Origin: Acinetobacter sp. 10FS3-1
Lineage (GTDB): Bacteria > Pseudomonadota > Gammaproteobacteria > Pseudomonadales > Moraxellaceae
DNA: 64,000 nucleotides
Direction: 5' to 3'
NCBI RefSeq assembly: GCF_013343215.1
Contig: NZ_CP039143.1
Coordinates: 1,054,001-1,118,000, forward strand
Below are positions 52,555 through 61,767 of the stretch, in pieces. The notes under the pieces were generated by a model. It did not search any database, was not told where the DNA came from, and worked only from the letters and a program-made list of their open reading frames with translations. The first letter of the stretch is position 1; the number at the start of each line of letters is the position of its first letter. A program made the translations under genes and the position numbers.

Positions 52555-52752
52555 TTATTCGCGATGATTTCCATGAATATTCTGATTCTGTAAATCCGTA
52601 CGATGTTGCTTGTCCAAGATACGCTCATCCTGTTCGTGCTGATTGTTTTTTGGGGAGTTAAGTGGACCTTGTTGTGGCTGCTGCTGTTGCTGCTTCTGAT
52701 CTTGCAGTTGGTCCAGCTGTTCCTGATTTTGATCTTTAGATGATTTTTGCAT
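52555..52752 (-). CDS. 65-residue Gln-rich hydrophilic protein
   Basis: Starts MQKSSKDQNQEQLDQLQDQK and runs into a poly-Gln/Pro/His/Asp tract, likely disordered. The ribosome site GGAGG lies 5 nt before the ATG at 52752, close to the best possible, and a terminator follows, so it is a real expressed gene. The composition recalls stress-induced disordered proteins, but no family is recognised. Confidence 0.75.
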   Translation of the reverse strand: MQKSSKDQNQEQLDQLQDQKQQQQQPQQGPLNSPKNNQHEQDERILDKQHRTDLQNQNIHGNHRE

Positions 52753-52858
52753 ATTCACCTCCGGTCTAATATCCGTCTGTCTTTTTTTATGCCACAGCTT
52801 GAAGGAAAGATGTGTAAGGCTTTGACGGAAAAGTGTGAACCGAAGTAAAAATTGAAAA

Positions 52859-53953
52859 TTATCGTGATTTTATCAGTTGTTCTTGAATGGCCCAATCGAT
52901 ATGTTCTTGCACAAGCTCATCATGCAGATCACGCCGCTCAGTTAAGGCCTGTAAAATAGCTGCACTAAAAGGTGCATTCCCAAGGCCGATGGCGATATTA
53001 CGCATAAAGCTCTGGTAGCCCGTCCGGCGAACTGGACTGCCTTCGGTTGAACTTAAAAAAGTGGCTTCATCCCAGTTCCATAGCTCCAGCAAACTAAGCT
53101 GATCCAGCCCATGTCGCGGATAAAAATCTTCCACGGAAGTGGTCTGGGCAAAGCTGTTCCATGGGCAGATCAGTTGGCAATCATCGCAGCCGAAGACCCG
53201 GTTACCAATTTCACGTCTTAAGTTTTCAGGAATAATTCCTTTATACTCAATAGTCAAATAGGCAATACAGCGCCGTGCATCTAGCATATAAGGTTCTACA
53301 ATAGCCTGAGTGGGGCAAATATCAATACATGCAGTACAGGAGCCACAATGCTTGGTTGCAGGCTCATCAAAAGGCAGTTCAAGTGAGCTAAACAGTTCAC
53401 CGAGAACAAAAAATGAGCCGGATTTTTGCTGGATTAGCAGGGTATGTTTTCCGGTCCAGCCCATACCTGCGCTTTCAGCCAGAGATTTTTCAAAAATAGG
53501 GGCGGAGTCAGCAAAAGGCCGCGATTCAAATTCACCTATTTTTTCACGGATTTTGGCTGCCAGGTTTTTTAGCCGTCCGCGCATAGTTTTATGATAGTCA
53601 CGGCCCCGTGCATAACGGGCAATAATGGCGGAATTGGGTGCAAACGGAATCATGCGCGGCTCAGGCACCTCTACCAGATAATCCATTCTCACACAAATGA
53701 TGGATTTGGTATTTGGAACCAGTAATGCGGGGTTGGCGCGCTTCTCCAGATTGTCTTCCAGAAACTTCATGTCGCCATGATAACCACGATCTAGATATTC
53801 TTGCAGGCGTGCTAATTCTGCTTGAGCATCCGGTTTGGCAATGACACAATCAGAAAAGCCCAGTTCTCGTGCTTGCGCTTTGATCCAGGCTTTGAGTTCG
53901 CCAGGATCGTGTTGATAAACTGGTATTTGCGCTTGAGAAGTGGGTGTAGTCAT
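52859..53953 (-). CDS. queG: Epoxyqueuosine reductase
   Basis: 364 residues from the ATG at 53953. Reduces epoxyqueuosine in tRNA to queuosine, cobalamin-dependent. Blocks: ARYARGRDYHKTMRGRL near 125, TGKHTLLIQQKSGSFFVLGEL near 170, the first [4Fe-4S] motif CGSCTACIDICPTQA near 202-216, and the second CDDCQLICPWN near 252-262. It is divergent from nnr, with starts 24 nt apart, the same linkage as queG-nnr (yjeS-yjeF) in other gammaproteobacteria. Confidence 0.95.
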   Translation of the reverse strand: MTTPTSQAQIPVYQHDPGELKAWIKAQARELGFSDCVIAKPDAQAELARLQEYLDRGYHGDMKFLEDNLEKRANPALLVPNTKSIICVRMDYLVEVPEPRMIPFAPNSAIIARYARGRDYHKTMRGRLKNLAAKIREKIGEFESRPFADSAPIFEKSLAESAGMGWTGKHTLLIQQKSGSFFVLGELFSSLELPFDEPATKHCGSCTACIDICPTQAIVEPYMLDARRCIAYLTIEYKGIIPENLRREIGNRVFGCDDCQLICPWNSFAQTTSVEDFYPRHGLDQLSLLELWNWDEATFLSSTEGSPVRRTGYQSFMRNIAIGLGNAPFSAAILQALTERRDLHDELVQEHIDWAIQEQLIKSR

Positions 53954-53976
53954 AAACCAGAAGCAGGGAAGGAAAA

Positions 53977-55443
53977 ATGCAGTCTCCAGTTTACCATAGC
54001 CAGGATGTACAAGCATGGGAGCAGCGCTGGTTTGCCCGGCAAAATAGTACGTATGGTTTAATGCAGCAGGTCGCCTGGCTGATCAGTCAGCGCTTGATTG
54101 CTTTATTCGAGACTCAAAAAATCCGAACAATTGCAGTATGTTGCGGGCAGGGTAATAATGCTGGTGATGGTTATCTGGTGGCAAAGTATTTAAAGCAGGC
54201 TGGGTTTCAGGTAGACATTTATGCTGCCGAAGCGGGTCCCTCTCAAGAACTGCACTACGCTGTTCAGGAAAGTCAGCAAGCGGGCCTACAAATTTATCAA
54301 AATTTTAATTTTCAAAAAGAATATCAGGTTTATGTGGATGCCTTATTTGGTATTGGCCTGAACCGAAAACTGGATACAAACTGGCAGCATATTATTCAGA
54401 AGATCAATCAGCAGCCCGGATTTAAAGTGTCTATTGATATTCCCAGCGGTTTGCACGCCAATACCGGACAGCCTTTGCCTGTTGCCGTCAAAGCCGATTA
54501 CTGTTTCACGGTATTGGGCTTAAAAGCCGGATTATTTACTGGAAAAGGCAAAGCATATAGTGGCAAGGTTGAGCTGATCTCGGTCATTCCTGCCGATTCT
54601 GAGCTTCAAGCACTGGCACAGCTTGCACCTACTGATATTTATTTACCGAAGCGCGAAGCCTTTGGTCATAAAGGTAGTTATGGTCATGTTCTGGTGATTG
54701 GGGGACATGCCGATATGGGCGGTGCAGTGATGATGGCTGCTGAAGCGGCCTTTGTGGCCGGAGCAGGTAAAGTGACGGTGATCTGTAATGCTAGACATCA
54801 TACAGCGATTTTAGCACGTGCACCGAATATCATGGTGCGTGATATCAATGCGCTCAATCAAGAGCAGCGCGCAGCTCTACTACAGCAAGTCGATGCAGTC
54901 TGTTTTGGTATGGGGCTAGGGCGTGATGTATGGGCAGAACAGCAATATACCGCCTGGTTTGATTTGCTTCAGCAAAGTAATTTGGAAGTTGTGCTGGATG
55001 CAGACGCATTATGGTTTCTGGCCAGACAGCCCCAAAATTTAAATCATAAAACCTATGCCACACCACATCCCGGCGAGGCAGCCACTTTACTGGGTTGTCA
55101 TACGGATCAAGTCGAAGCAGACCGTATACAGGCAATCTGGCAGCTGCAAAAACACTATCAGGGTCAATGGGTACTTAAAGGTGCAGGTAGCCTGATTCTG
55201 GAAGATCAGCTCTATATTTGCACTGCTGGCAACGCCGGGATGGGCACCGGAGGTATGGGAGATGTCTTGGCAGGCATGATTGCCAGTCTGAAAGCACAGT
55301 TTGCCAATCAGCTCAGTTTACATGACATAGTGACTTTGCATGCTCTAGCAGGAGACAGTCTGGCCCAAGCCGGGGAGCGCGGTTTGCAGGCGCAGGAGAT
55401 GAAGCACACGATTTATCAAGTTATTAACCGGGAAGAACACTAA
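53977..55443 (+). CDS. nnr: Bifunctional NAD(P)H-hydrate epimerase/dehydratase
   Basis: 488 residues. The N-terminal epimerase (YjeF_N; CGQGNNAGDGYLVAKYL near 52-68) and C-terminal ADP/ATP-dependent dehydratase (YjeF_C; KGSYGHVLVIGGHADMGGAVMMAAE near 230-255, and GNAGMGTGGMGDVLAGMIA near 418-436) repair hydrated NAD(P)H. Followed 1 nt later by the dead acylphosphatase gene, so the two once formed an operon. Confidence 0.95.
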   Translation: MQSPVYHSQDVQAWEQRWFARQNSTYGLMQQVAWLISQRLIALFETQKIRTIAVCCGQGNNAGDGYLVAKYLKQAGFQVDIYAAEAGPSQELHYAVQESQQAGLQIYQNFNFQKEYQVYVDALFGIGLNRKLDTNWQHIIQKINQQPGFKVSIDIPSGLHANTGQPLPVAVKADYCFTVLGLKAGLFTGKGKAYSGKVELISVIPADSELQALAQLAPTDIYLPKREAFGHKGSYGHVLVIGGHADMGGAVMMAAEAAFVAGAGKVTVICNARHHTAILARAPNIMVRDINALNQEQRAALLQQVDAVCFGMGLGRDVWAEQQYTAWFDLLQQSNLEVVLDADALWFLARQPQNLNHKTYATPHPGEAATLLGCHTDQVEADRIQAIWQLQKHYQGQWVLKGAGSLILEDQLYICTAGNAGMGTGGMGDVLAGMIASLKAQFANQLSLHDIVTLHALAGDSLAQAGERGLQAQEMKHTIYQVINREEH

Positions 55444-55444
55444 A

Positions 55445-55741
55445 ATGCCAACCTTAAAAATTACTGATTGGTGATTTTAAGGGGATAGGATTTGCCGCTG
55501 GTTTGAACAGCAGGTGACTGAACTGGACCTGAAAGACCATATCGGAAGTTTAGCTACCGGCTAAGTCAAAGTGATAATATTAGGCCCAGAAAAGATTATT
55601 CAGAAAATACTCCAGCTAAGCCTGACTGGACCATTAGATGCAGACTTAACCGAAGTTCAGTGGCATGTTTTAGATATAAATAGCTTGGATATTCAAGATT
55701 TTTTAGATTTTAAGTTAAAGTTTAACGGCGACGACTGCTGA
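55445..55741 (+). pseudogene. acyP: Acylphosphatase pseudogene
   Basis: One continuous frame of 98 codons interrupted by three stops (TGA 55472-55474, TAA 55478-55480, TAA 55562-55564). It reads MPTLKIT, then CRWFEQQVTELDL, then DHIGSLATG-stop-VKVIILGPEKII, then LTGPLDADLTEVQWHVLD, the acylphosphatase layout. The catalytic loop GRVQGVGFR is lost in the damaged segment, so no activity is possible. It starts 1 nt after nnr and overlaps the ruvC stop on the other strand. Confidence 0.75.
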
Positions 55742-56267
55742 CCCGACTACGTCCACGTGCCATCCCGCCGAGTGCATTCAGTACTGCCATTTTACTCATG
55801 CTGCCTGAAGCATGAGCATGACAAATTGCAGCAGCCAGCGCATCGGCAGCATCTTGCTGGGGCTTAATGGTCAAGTTAAGAATCCGCATGACCATCATCT
55901 GTACCTGTTCTTTATCTGCCGCCCCATAGCCCACTACCGACTGTTTAATTTGCCGCGCTGTATATTCAGCGACTTTTAGGTCCAGATTGACCAGTGCTGC
56001 AACGGCTGCTCCACGAGCTTGGCCCAGTTTAAGGGCAGAGTCGGGGTTCTGCGCCATAAAGACCTGTTCTACAGCCGCCTCAGTTGGCCCATAAAATTTG
56101 ACAATACGCTCTACACCCGCAAAAATCCGCTTTAAGCGTTCAGGCATTTCTGTTGTTTCAGTTCTGATGGTGCCTGCATCGACAAAAGTCAGTTTTGAGC
56201 CTTCTTTTTGAATAATTCCGTAGCCAGTTAAACGTGAGCCGGGATCAATCCCGATAATTAATGACAT
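55722..56267 (-). CDS. ruvC: Holliday junction resolvase RuvC
   Basis: 181 residues. Endonuclease of the RuvABC complex. Catalytic acids are visible: Asp7 in [14 protein letters not shown], Glu near 66 in [12 protein letters not shown], and the C-terminal pair in [17 protein letters not shown] near 138-141. A basic tail ([10 protein letters not shown]) ends the protein. ruvA and ruvB are not adjacent. Confidence 0.96.
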   Translation of the reverse strand: MSLIIGIDPGSRLTGYGIIQKEGSKLTFVDAGTIRTETTEMPERLKRIFAGVERIVKFYGPTEAAVEQVFMAQNPDSALKLGQARGAAVAALVNLDLKVAEYTARQIKQSVVGYGAADKEQVQMMVMRILNLTIKPQQDAADALAAAICHAHASGSMSKMAVLNALGGMARGRSRVSSRRR

Positions 56268-56392
56268 GCCTGCACTTTAAAACTAAAATAATGCCCATAT
56301 TGTTACATAAGCGTATCAAAAAAGCTTGATCCTGATGAAGCAGTTGATTACGGCATCTTAATATTTATTGAACTGAGATCAGATTAATTTTC

Positions 56393-56962
56393 ATGAAATT
56401 ATTTCTTATTATCCTTGCAGGCTTAATCCTCGAAGTATTTGTGTGGATTGGCGTGGGTGACCTCGTCGGGAGCATGTGGTACGTATTTTTCTGGTTTATT
56501 GCCGCGTTTTTTATAGGCATGAACATGATCCGCAAATATTCTGCGGGAGTTATGCCACAAATGCAGCAGATGCAAATGGGACAAATGAGTGCAGATCCTG
56601 CATTATCGTCGAATTTGCCTAAAATTCTGGCAGGTTTTTTCCTGTTAATTCCAGGCCTGATTACGGATGTGTTGGCGCTATTGATGCTGATCCCACCTGT
56701 TCAGCAAGCCTTTAAGGTTGCCATGATGAAAGTGATGATGAAGCGTCAACAGGCCATGATGGAAAAAATGATGGGCGGTATGATGGGGGATATGGGCAGC
56801 CCTCAAGGTCAAAACCCGTTTTCTGAGCTGATGCGTCAAATGCAGGATATGCAAAACCAGCAAGGACGTAGTGACTCAACGATTATTGATGGTGAAGCAC
56901 GCGAAGTGACTCCCGATGCCAAAAAAATTGGAATGAAAGATGTCGGTCCAAAAAAAGATTAG
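56393..56962 (+). CDS. fxsA: FxsA family membrane protein, Met-rich
   Basis: 189 residues. Three or four membrane segments with the FxsA core: LILEVFVWIGVGDLVGSMWYVFFW (residues 11-34) and ILAGFFLLIPGLITDVLALLMLIPPVQ (about 77-103). The C-terminal tail is unusually Met/Gln-rich (MMKVMMKRQQAMMEKMMGGMMGDMG) and could bind metal or act as an oxidation sink. In E. coli FxsA reduces phage exclusion by F. A GATT-type terminator follows. Confidence 0.9.
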   Translation: MKLFLIILAGLILEVFVWIGVGDLVGSMWYVFFWFIAAFFIGMNMIRKYSAGVMPQMQQMQMGQMSADPALSSNLPKILAGFFLLIPGLITDVLALLMLIPPVQQAFKVAMMKVMMKRQQAMMEKMMGGMMGDMGSPQGQNPFSELMRQMQDMQNQQGRSDSTIIDGEAREVTPDAKKIGMKDVGPKKD

Positions 56963-56984
56963 GACACACTGCTGAGTATTTCAG

Positions 56985-57010
56985 GCCGAATCCGATGATT
57001 CGGCTTTTTT
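56985..57010 (+). terminator. Terminator of fxsA
   Basis: The stem GCCGAATC/GATTCGGC with loop CGAT and T6, 23 nt after the stop. Confidence 0.95.
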
Positions 57011-57074
57011 ATGGGAACTTTCTCATTCTTTGAAGCAAAGTTATAATCAGTTTTTATACAGAGATGAGATTTGA

Positions 57075-57713
57075 ATGTCTTTGCTTTTTACCATTTGTCT
57101 CCTTCATTTTGTTGCTCAACTAAGCCCAGGTCCAGATGTTCTCCTTATTGCGAAAAGTGCAGCCTCCACCAGACGAACCAATGCCTTAAAGATTATTGCC
57201 GGGATTTCACTCGGCATTGTGGTATGGGTGGTATTAACGCTGGCCGGTTTCACGGTGTTAATACACCAATTTCCCTGGATTCAGCAGCTACTGATGGTAG
57301 TAGGTGGGCTGTTTCTGGCAAAAATGGGGTGGGCCATGCTAAGTGGAGGCTGGCAAAGTTTTAAAAATCGGCATCAAACAGCTGATGATAGCAAGGCAAT
57401 GGATGAGCCAAAAAGCTATTTCACATTGGGCTTATTCACCAACCTGTCTAACCCCAAGACATTGATTTATTTTAGCAGTGTATTTTCACTGGCATTAAGT
57501 TCAACGGCCTCACAGTACCTTAAGGCTCAACTGACAGTGATTATTCCGCTGCAAACTTTCATTACCTTTAGCTTGCTGATGTTGCTGATTTCCCGGCCCA
57601 AGATTAAAAACCTATATCAACGCTCAAGCAGTTATATTGATATTGCCTCGGGTGGGTTATTTCTGATCTTTGCTCTCTGGCTTTGGTACGATGCATTGGT
57701 TTTGATGAATTAG
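57075..57713 (+). CDS. LysE/RhtB family amino acid exporter
   Basis: 212 residues, six membrane segments. The N-terminal FVAQLSPGPDVLLIAKSAAS (about 12-31) is the LysE/RhtB signature, and GLFTNLSNPKTLIYFSSVFSL (about 120-140) is the second conserved block. Substrate is unknown (homoserine, threonine or lysine are typical). Its stop overlaps the convergent 61-residue gene by 4 nt. Confidence 0.88.
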   Translation: MSLLFTICLLHFVAQLSPGPDVLLIAKSAASTRRTNALKIIAGISLGIVVWVVLTLAGFTVLIHQFPWIQQLLMVVGGLFLAKMGWAMLSGGWQSFKNRHQTADDSKAMDEPKSYFTLGLFTNLSNPKTLIYFSSVFSLALSSTASQYLKAQLTVIIPLQTFITFSLLMLLISRPKIKNLYQRSSSYIDIASGGLFLIFALWLWYDALVLMN

Positions 57714-57895
57714 TCTGGTTTTTGAGCAGGTGGGATTATCTTTTTTTCTTCAGGCATGAAGTAGAAAACCTCCTGCTTCTGGCTATTTGTATAGCGATTG
57801 GGCTTTAGGGCGGTTACTGTATTTTCTGAATCTTGATAGCGGCGACTGCGATTGGCACGCTCGCGTAAACCACCTTTTTTAATCAACTGAACCAT
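57710..57895 (-). CDS. 61-residue basic hypothetical protein
   Basis: Reads MVQLIKKGGLRERANRSRRY, then QDSENTVTALKPNRYTNSQK. Soluble, strongly basic, probably disordered. Convergent with the LysE gene (4-nt overlap). No family and only a weak ribosome site, so it is moderately supported. Confidence 0.5.
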   Translation of the reverse strand: MVQLIKKGGLRERANRSRRYQDSENTVTALKPNRYTNSQKQEVFYFMPEEKKIIPPAQKPD

Positions 57896-58000
57896 AAGTA
57901 AAAATACTCATCTGCAAAAAAGCAGTATAGCAAATCCTGAACTGGAGAGAAAAACAGGAGAGGGCGGGAGATAGGATTTTAAATGCTAATCTAAGTGCAT

Positions 58001-58026
58001 AAAAAGACCTGATAAACATCAGGTCT
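58001..58026 (-). terminator. Terminator of the zinc-ribbon gene
   Basis: The stem AGACCTGAT/ATCAGGTCT with a 4-nt loop, followed by T5 on the minus strand, 24 nt past the stop. Confidence 0.9.
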
Positions 58027-58049
58027 AGGTTATCGGATGTTAAGTCAGT

Positions 58050-58295
58050 TTAGCGAAAACGTTTATTTTCTTCTTGTAGTACATCCAGAATGCTCAAGTG
58101 AGCAGGCTTTTCCTGTTGAGACTGGATGTAAACATGTACAGCTTTAAAGACAAGTGCTGTAACGAGGCAGGCAACCAGACAAAAAATCCAGAAACCAAAA
58201 GGACTGCGAATATGGTGTGAACCGCAATGTGGACATGATTTTTCTGTGGAGTCGACCACTTTTTCGCAGCACGCACAATGATATTGATATTGCAC
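58050..58295 (-). CDS. Zinc-ribbon membrane protein, 81 residues
   Basis: An N-terminal zinc ribbon CACCEKVVDSTEKSCPHCG (two CxxC pairs, residues 7-25) is followed by one membrane segment (FWIFCLVACLVTALVFKAV) and a charged tail. A common small-protein architecture; function unknown. An overlapping frame (58094-58336) lacks these motifs and is rejected. Confidence 0.75.
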   Translation of the reverse strand: MQYQYHCACCEKVVDSTEKSCPHCGSHHIRSPFGFWIFCLVACLVTALVFKAVHVYIQSQQEKPAHLSILDVLQEENKRFR

Positions 58296-58537
58296 TGTTC
58301 TTCTCCCGGGATATTATCCTTTTTATTTTTGATCATGAAAGAGGAGGTTGTGGCTTCATCATAGGACAGCTTTTTAAAGCTGACAATACGAGATTGCCGA
58401 CAATAACATACAGATAATAGATGATAAAAATTAATTACAGGCCAAGTAGAGCAATTAAAGGGAAATAAAAAAGGGGAATAATAAAAAATAATTGATCAAA
58501 CTTTAAATTAAAAAGTAATTTTTAAAAGATGACATGA

Positions 58538-58562
58538 TAAAAAGTCCGCATTAAGCGGACTT
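58538..58562 (-). terminator. Terminator of ahpF
   Basis: The stem AAGTCCGC/GCGGACTT with loop ATTAA, T5 on the minus strand, 18 nt after the stop. Confidence 0.9.
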
Positions 58563-58580
58563 CCTTCAGTCAATTTGAAA

Positions 58581-60146
58581 TTATTGTCCTGAGCGTATCA
58601 TGTAATCGAAGGCAGACAGCGAGGCTTTTGCACCTTCACCGGTGGCAATGATAATCTGCTTGTAGGGAACTGTAGTACAGTCACCCGCAGCAAACACACC
58701 TTTCATGCTGGTTTCATTGCGCTCATTGATCACAATCTCACCGCGGTTACTTAGCTCGACTTTGCTGCCTTTCAGAAAGTCGGTATTTGGCAGCAAACCA
58801 ATCTGTACGAAGATGCCCGCCAGTTCAACGACATGCTCTTCATCTGTAGCACGGTCCTTGTATTTCAGGCCGGTAACCTGTGAGCCGTCTCCCAGCACTT
58901 CAGTAGACAGCGCATTCTTGATGACGCTGGTATTTGCCAGACTGTTCAGCTTGTCCTGCAAAACCTGGTCAGCACGCAGTTTGGTATCGAACTCAATCAG
59001 GGTGACATGCTCAACCAGACCTGCCAGATCAATCGCTGCTTCCACACCCGAGTTGCCGCCACCAATCACGGCAACACGTTTGCCTTTAAACAGGGGGCCA
59101 TCACAGTGCGGACAGTACGCCACGCCACGGGTCTTGTATTCCTGCTCTCCCGGAACATTCATCTCTCTCCAGCGTGCCCCTGTGGATAGCACCACAGTTT
59201 TTGAGGCAAGTTTTGCACCATTTTCAAGGGTGACTTCTACCAGACCACTAGAGGTTTCATCGGCACCTTTAATCGCAGAGACACGCTGCAGGTTCATGAT
59301 GTCCACATCGTATTCACGTACATGGGCTTCCATTTCTGCTGCAAACTTGGGACCTTGGGTTTTCTGGACAGAGGTAAAGTTTTCAATGTCCATGGTATCC
59401 ATGACCTGACCGCCCATGCGTTCAGCCACGATCCCGGTACGAATGCCTTTACGGGCAGCATAAATTGCGGCAGTATTCCCCGCAGGTCCTCCACCAATCA
59501 CCAGTACATCAAAGGCTTGTTTGGCATTCAGTTTTTCTGCATCTTTGGCTGCTGCATTGCTATCCAGTTTGGCAATGATTTCTTCCAGCGTCATACGACC
59601 CTGACCGATATGATTGTTGTCCTGGAAGACCATCGGCACTGCCATAATTTTGCGCTCTTCCACTTCATCCTGGAAGAAGGCTCCATCAATCATGGTGGCA
59701 GTGGTACCCGGGTTATAGATGGCAATCAGGTTGAGTGCCTGCACCACATCCGGACAGTTATGGCAGCTTAAAGAGACAAAGACATCGAAGTCAGACTGGA
59801 TATTCAGGCTTTTAATATTAGCCAGCACCTCATCAGAGACTTTCGGGGCATAACCCGAGGTTTGTAACAATGCCAGAATCAGGGAAGTAAACTCATGGCC
59901 CATTGGCAAACCTGCAAAGAACACCCGTGGCTGTTCACCGGCTTTGGCAATTCCAAAGCTGGGTACACGTTTGTTCTGACCATCAAAACGGGCAGTCACC
60001 CGATCAGACAGAGCAGCAACTTCTTCTACCAGTTCTTTGATTTTGGCAGATTTATCTGATTGATCTAAAGTGGCCACCAGCTCAATAGGTGCTTTAAGGC
60101 GTTCAAGTAAGGTTTTGAGTTGGGCGGAAGTATTTTGATCCAACAT
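58581..60146 (-). CDS. ahpF: Alkyl hydroperoxide reductase subunit F
   Basis: 521 residues from the ATG at 60146, the same length as E. coli AhpF. GGAG lies 9 nt upstream; longer starts at 60155 or 60215 are rejected. The N-terminal thioredoxin-like domain has CHNCPDVV near 127, and the flavoprotein part has [18 protein letters not shown] near 217 and the redox CPHCDGP near 343. It passes electrons from NADH to AhpC. ahpC is not in the window. Confidence 0.96.
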   Translation of the reverse strand: MLDQNTSAQLKTLLERLKAPIELVATLDQSDKSAKIKELVEEVAALSDRVTARFDGQNKRVPSFGIAKAGEQPRVFFAGLPMGHEFTSLILALLQTSGYAPKVSDEVLANIKSLNIQSDFDVFVSLSCHNCPDVVQALNLIAIYNPGTTATMIDGAFFQDEVEERKIMAVPMVFQDNNHIGQGRMTLEEIIAKLDSNAAAKDAEKLNAKQAFDVLVIGGGPAGNTAAIYAARKGIRTGIVAERMGGQVMDTMDIENFTSVQKTQGPKFAAEMEAHVREYDVDIMNLQRVSAIKGADETSSGLVEVTLENGAKLASKTVVLSTGARWREMNVPGEQEYKTRGVAYCPHCDGPLFKGKRVAVIGGGNSGVEAAIDLAGLVEHVTLIEFDTKLRADQVLQDKLNSLANTSVIKNALSTEVLGDGSQVTGLKYKDRATDEEHVVELAGIFVQIGLLPNTDFLKGSKVELSNRGEIVINERNETSMKGVFAAGDCTTVPYKQIIIATGEGAKASLSAFDYMIRSGQ

Positions 60147-60378
60147 TGCTAACATCTCCAAGGGAGTAAAATTTATTTGATAAGTAAATGATAATAGAAA
60201 TGCATGAATAGGCAAAACAGTTTATTTTTGTTAGTTTAATCGTATTTGTTAATTAATAGAGGGATTCATGATGAATTTCAGACGTATATATGGCATGAAT
60301 AATTAATTTTTCAAGTAAACTTAGCCGGCAAATTACTATTTTTTAGCTAATATAGCGTGAGTTTTAAGGAGCAGATCG

Positions 60379-60597
60379 ATGGACTTACAACGTGGAATTT
60401 ATCAGCATTATAAGGGGCAACTTTACCAGGTGCTGCATGTCGCGACCCATAGTGAGACTGAAGAAAAATTGGTGGTTTATCAGTGTTTATATGGTGATTA
60501 TTCGATTTGGGTTCGGCCACTATTGATGTTTACAGAAACAATTACTTGCCCGGATGATCGTGAGGTAGAGCGGTTTAAGCTGGTGCGAGCACTTTAA
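60379..60597 (+). CDS. DUF1653 family protein
   Basis: 72 residues: GIYQHYKGQLYQVLHVATHSET, then LVVYQCLYGDYSIWVRPLLMF, the DUF1653 core (small beta-barrel, unknown function). AAGGAG is 8 nt before the ATG. Its neighbour on the right is decayed sequence. Confidence 0.88.
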   Translation: MDLQRGIYQHYKGQLYQVLHVATHSETEEKLVVYQCLYGDYSIWVRPLLMFTETITCPDDREVERFKLVRAL

Positions 60598-60655
60598 GCA
60601 TTCAGAGATGGCAGGGAGAAGGTTCCACACGTTGTATCAAGAAGCAGCATAAAGC

Positions 60656-60895
60656 ATGTTTAATGGTATTTTACTGGATATTGAACGAAAGGCTTATTAT
60701 TCTTGTTGATGCCATTTGGCTCGATGACTCAAGCCAAATGTTGGTTTATGGGTGGTTGATCAGCCCATTTCTCATGCTGAAGCAGTTGATTTTTCCTCTG
60801 ATTCAGCAGGATTTATATTTTATGCTCAAGATATTCCTGTCTGTGCAGGTTACTCCGTAGTAATTTATAGTTCAGCTAGTCTGGTGGACTTTTAA
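60656..60895 (+). pseudogene. Decayed gene of unknown type
   Basis: One frame from the ATG at 60656 reads MFNGILLDIERKAYYSC, stop, CHLAR, stop, LKPNVGLWVVDQPISHAEAV, then DFSSDSAGFIFYAQDIPVCAGYSVV and ends in a TAA. Two in-frame stops break it. The second half is strongly protein-like. The family is not recognised. A 65-codon frame in another register (60663-60860) is a shadow. Confidence 0.35.
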
Positions 60896-61098
60896 TAAAT
60901 ACCGATCCGGTTAAAGTGTAGATTATATTCAAGATATTTTTGTATAAAGGCCGTTTTATCTTGACGTCTTAACAGATTGTTATACACAAATTCTGGAACT
61001 GGATGGTACAGTTCAATATCGCCATTACTATAAATAATTTTCAGGTGGCGGCTGGAAGGGCTATACGTCCATGAGATCACGGTTAGCAGGTTTTGCAT
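60892..61098 (-). CDS. KTSC-domain-like small protein
   Basis: 68 residues: SWTYSPSSRHLKIIYSNGDIELYHPVPEFVYNNLL, then KTAFIQKYLEYNL, similar to the KTSC domain (small beta-sheet plus helix linked to lysyl-tRNA synthetases and phage proteins). GAGGAAAG is a ribosome site. Function unknown. Confidence 0.65.
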   Translation of the reverse strand: MQNLLTVISWTYSPSSRHLKIIYSNGDIELYHPVPEFVYNNLLRRQDKTAFIQKYLEYNLHFNRIGIY

Positions 61099-61701
61099 AT
61101 GCTTTCCTCCACTGAATATTTATTATCTTATGTTTTGAACTTATGCCAACCGGCATTGAAGATGTATAGTTGAATTGTAAGGATCGGTAGAAGATTGTTA
61201 GAAGGTAATGGCGATTAATGGCAATGCTAGCTCATACTTAACAAATAGTCTCAGTCTGCTCTAGTGAAATATTCAGCAAGAATTTTGAACTCACCAAATA
61301 TGACTCACTCACAATAATTAGTTGATTCATTTCAATAAAAATATTTAAAGAACCTAAACCCAGATTGATAGAATGAGATGACCATAGTCATTATTTCAGT
61401 CAAGCTTAAGGCTGAATTTTTAATCAGAAATTAAAACTTTTTCTAAAGATTTATTAATTTTTTTGCAGAGATCGTCCAAAATAATTCAGCAATAGGGTTC
61501 ATAAAAAGCTTTTATTTTATAAAATCTTTTTAAAAGAAATATGTTGTAAATACAGGATTTTTCTTTACTGTTTTTTATATCGGAATTGAATGAAGTAATA
61601 AGAAAGAGTGGGTTTTAAGTATTCTGTGGAAGTATTTATAAATGAACTTAGAGCTTTAAGAAATCACGCTCTATTGCATTTCACCCGAGAATTTAAGAAA
61701 T
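61099..61701. other. Long AT-rich spacer upstream of the KTSC-like gene
   Basis: About 600 nt between the KTSC-like gene start and the surA terminator. Very AT-rich, stops in all frames. It presumably carries the KTSC-like gene's promoter. No RNA gene or repeat could be supported. Confidence 0.5.
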
Positions 61702-61737
61702 AAAAAATGCCAGTCAATTTTGAAACTGACCGGCATT
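61702..61737 (-). terminator. Terminator of surA
   Basis: An imperfect stem (AATGCCGGTCA with TGACTGGCATT, one mismatch) and T6 on the minus strand, 30 nt after the stop. Confidence 0.75.
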
Positions 61738-61767
61738 AGGTTTTAGAGCTGGCGTGTTAATTTCGCC

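Noticed and set aside
58094..58336. 80-codon frame overlapping the zinc-ribbon gene
   Set aside because: The alternative frame 58050-58295 has a clear zinc ribbon and membrane helix; this one has neither.
58705..59409. Long open frame (234 codons) on the plus strand
   Set aside because: It lies fully inside ahpF on the other strand, has no family features and reads as a typical shadow of a coding sequence.
60663..60860. 65-codon hydrophobic frame after the DUF1653 gene
   Set aside because: The overlapping frame from 60656 is more protein-like, though broken. This one has no ribosome site and appears to be an out-of-frame product.
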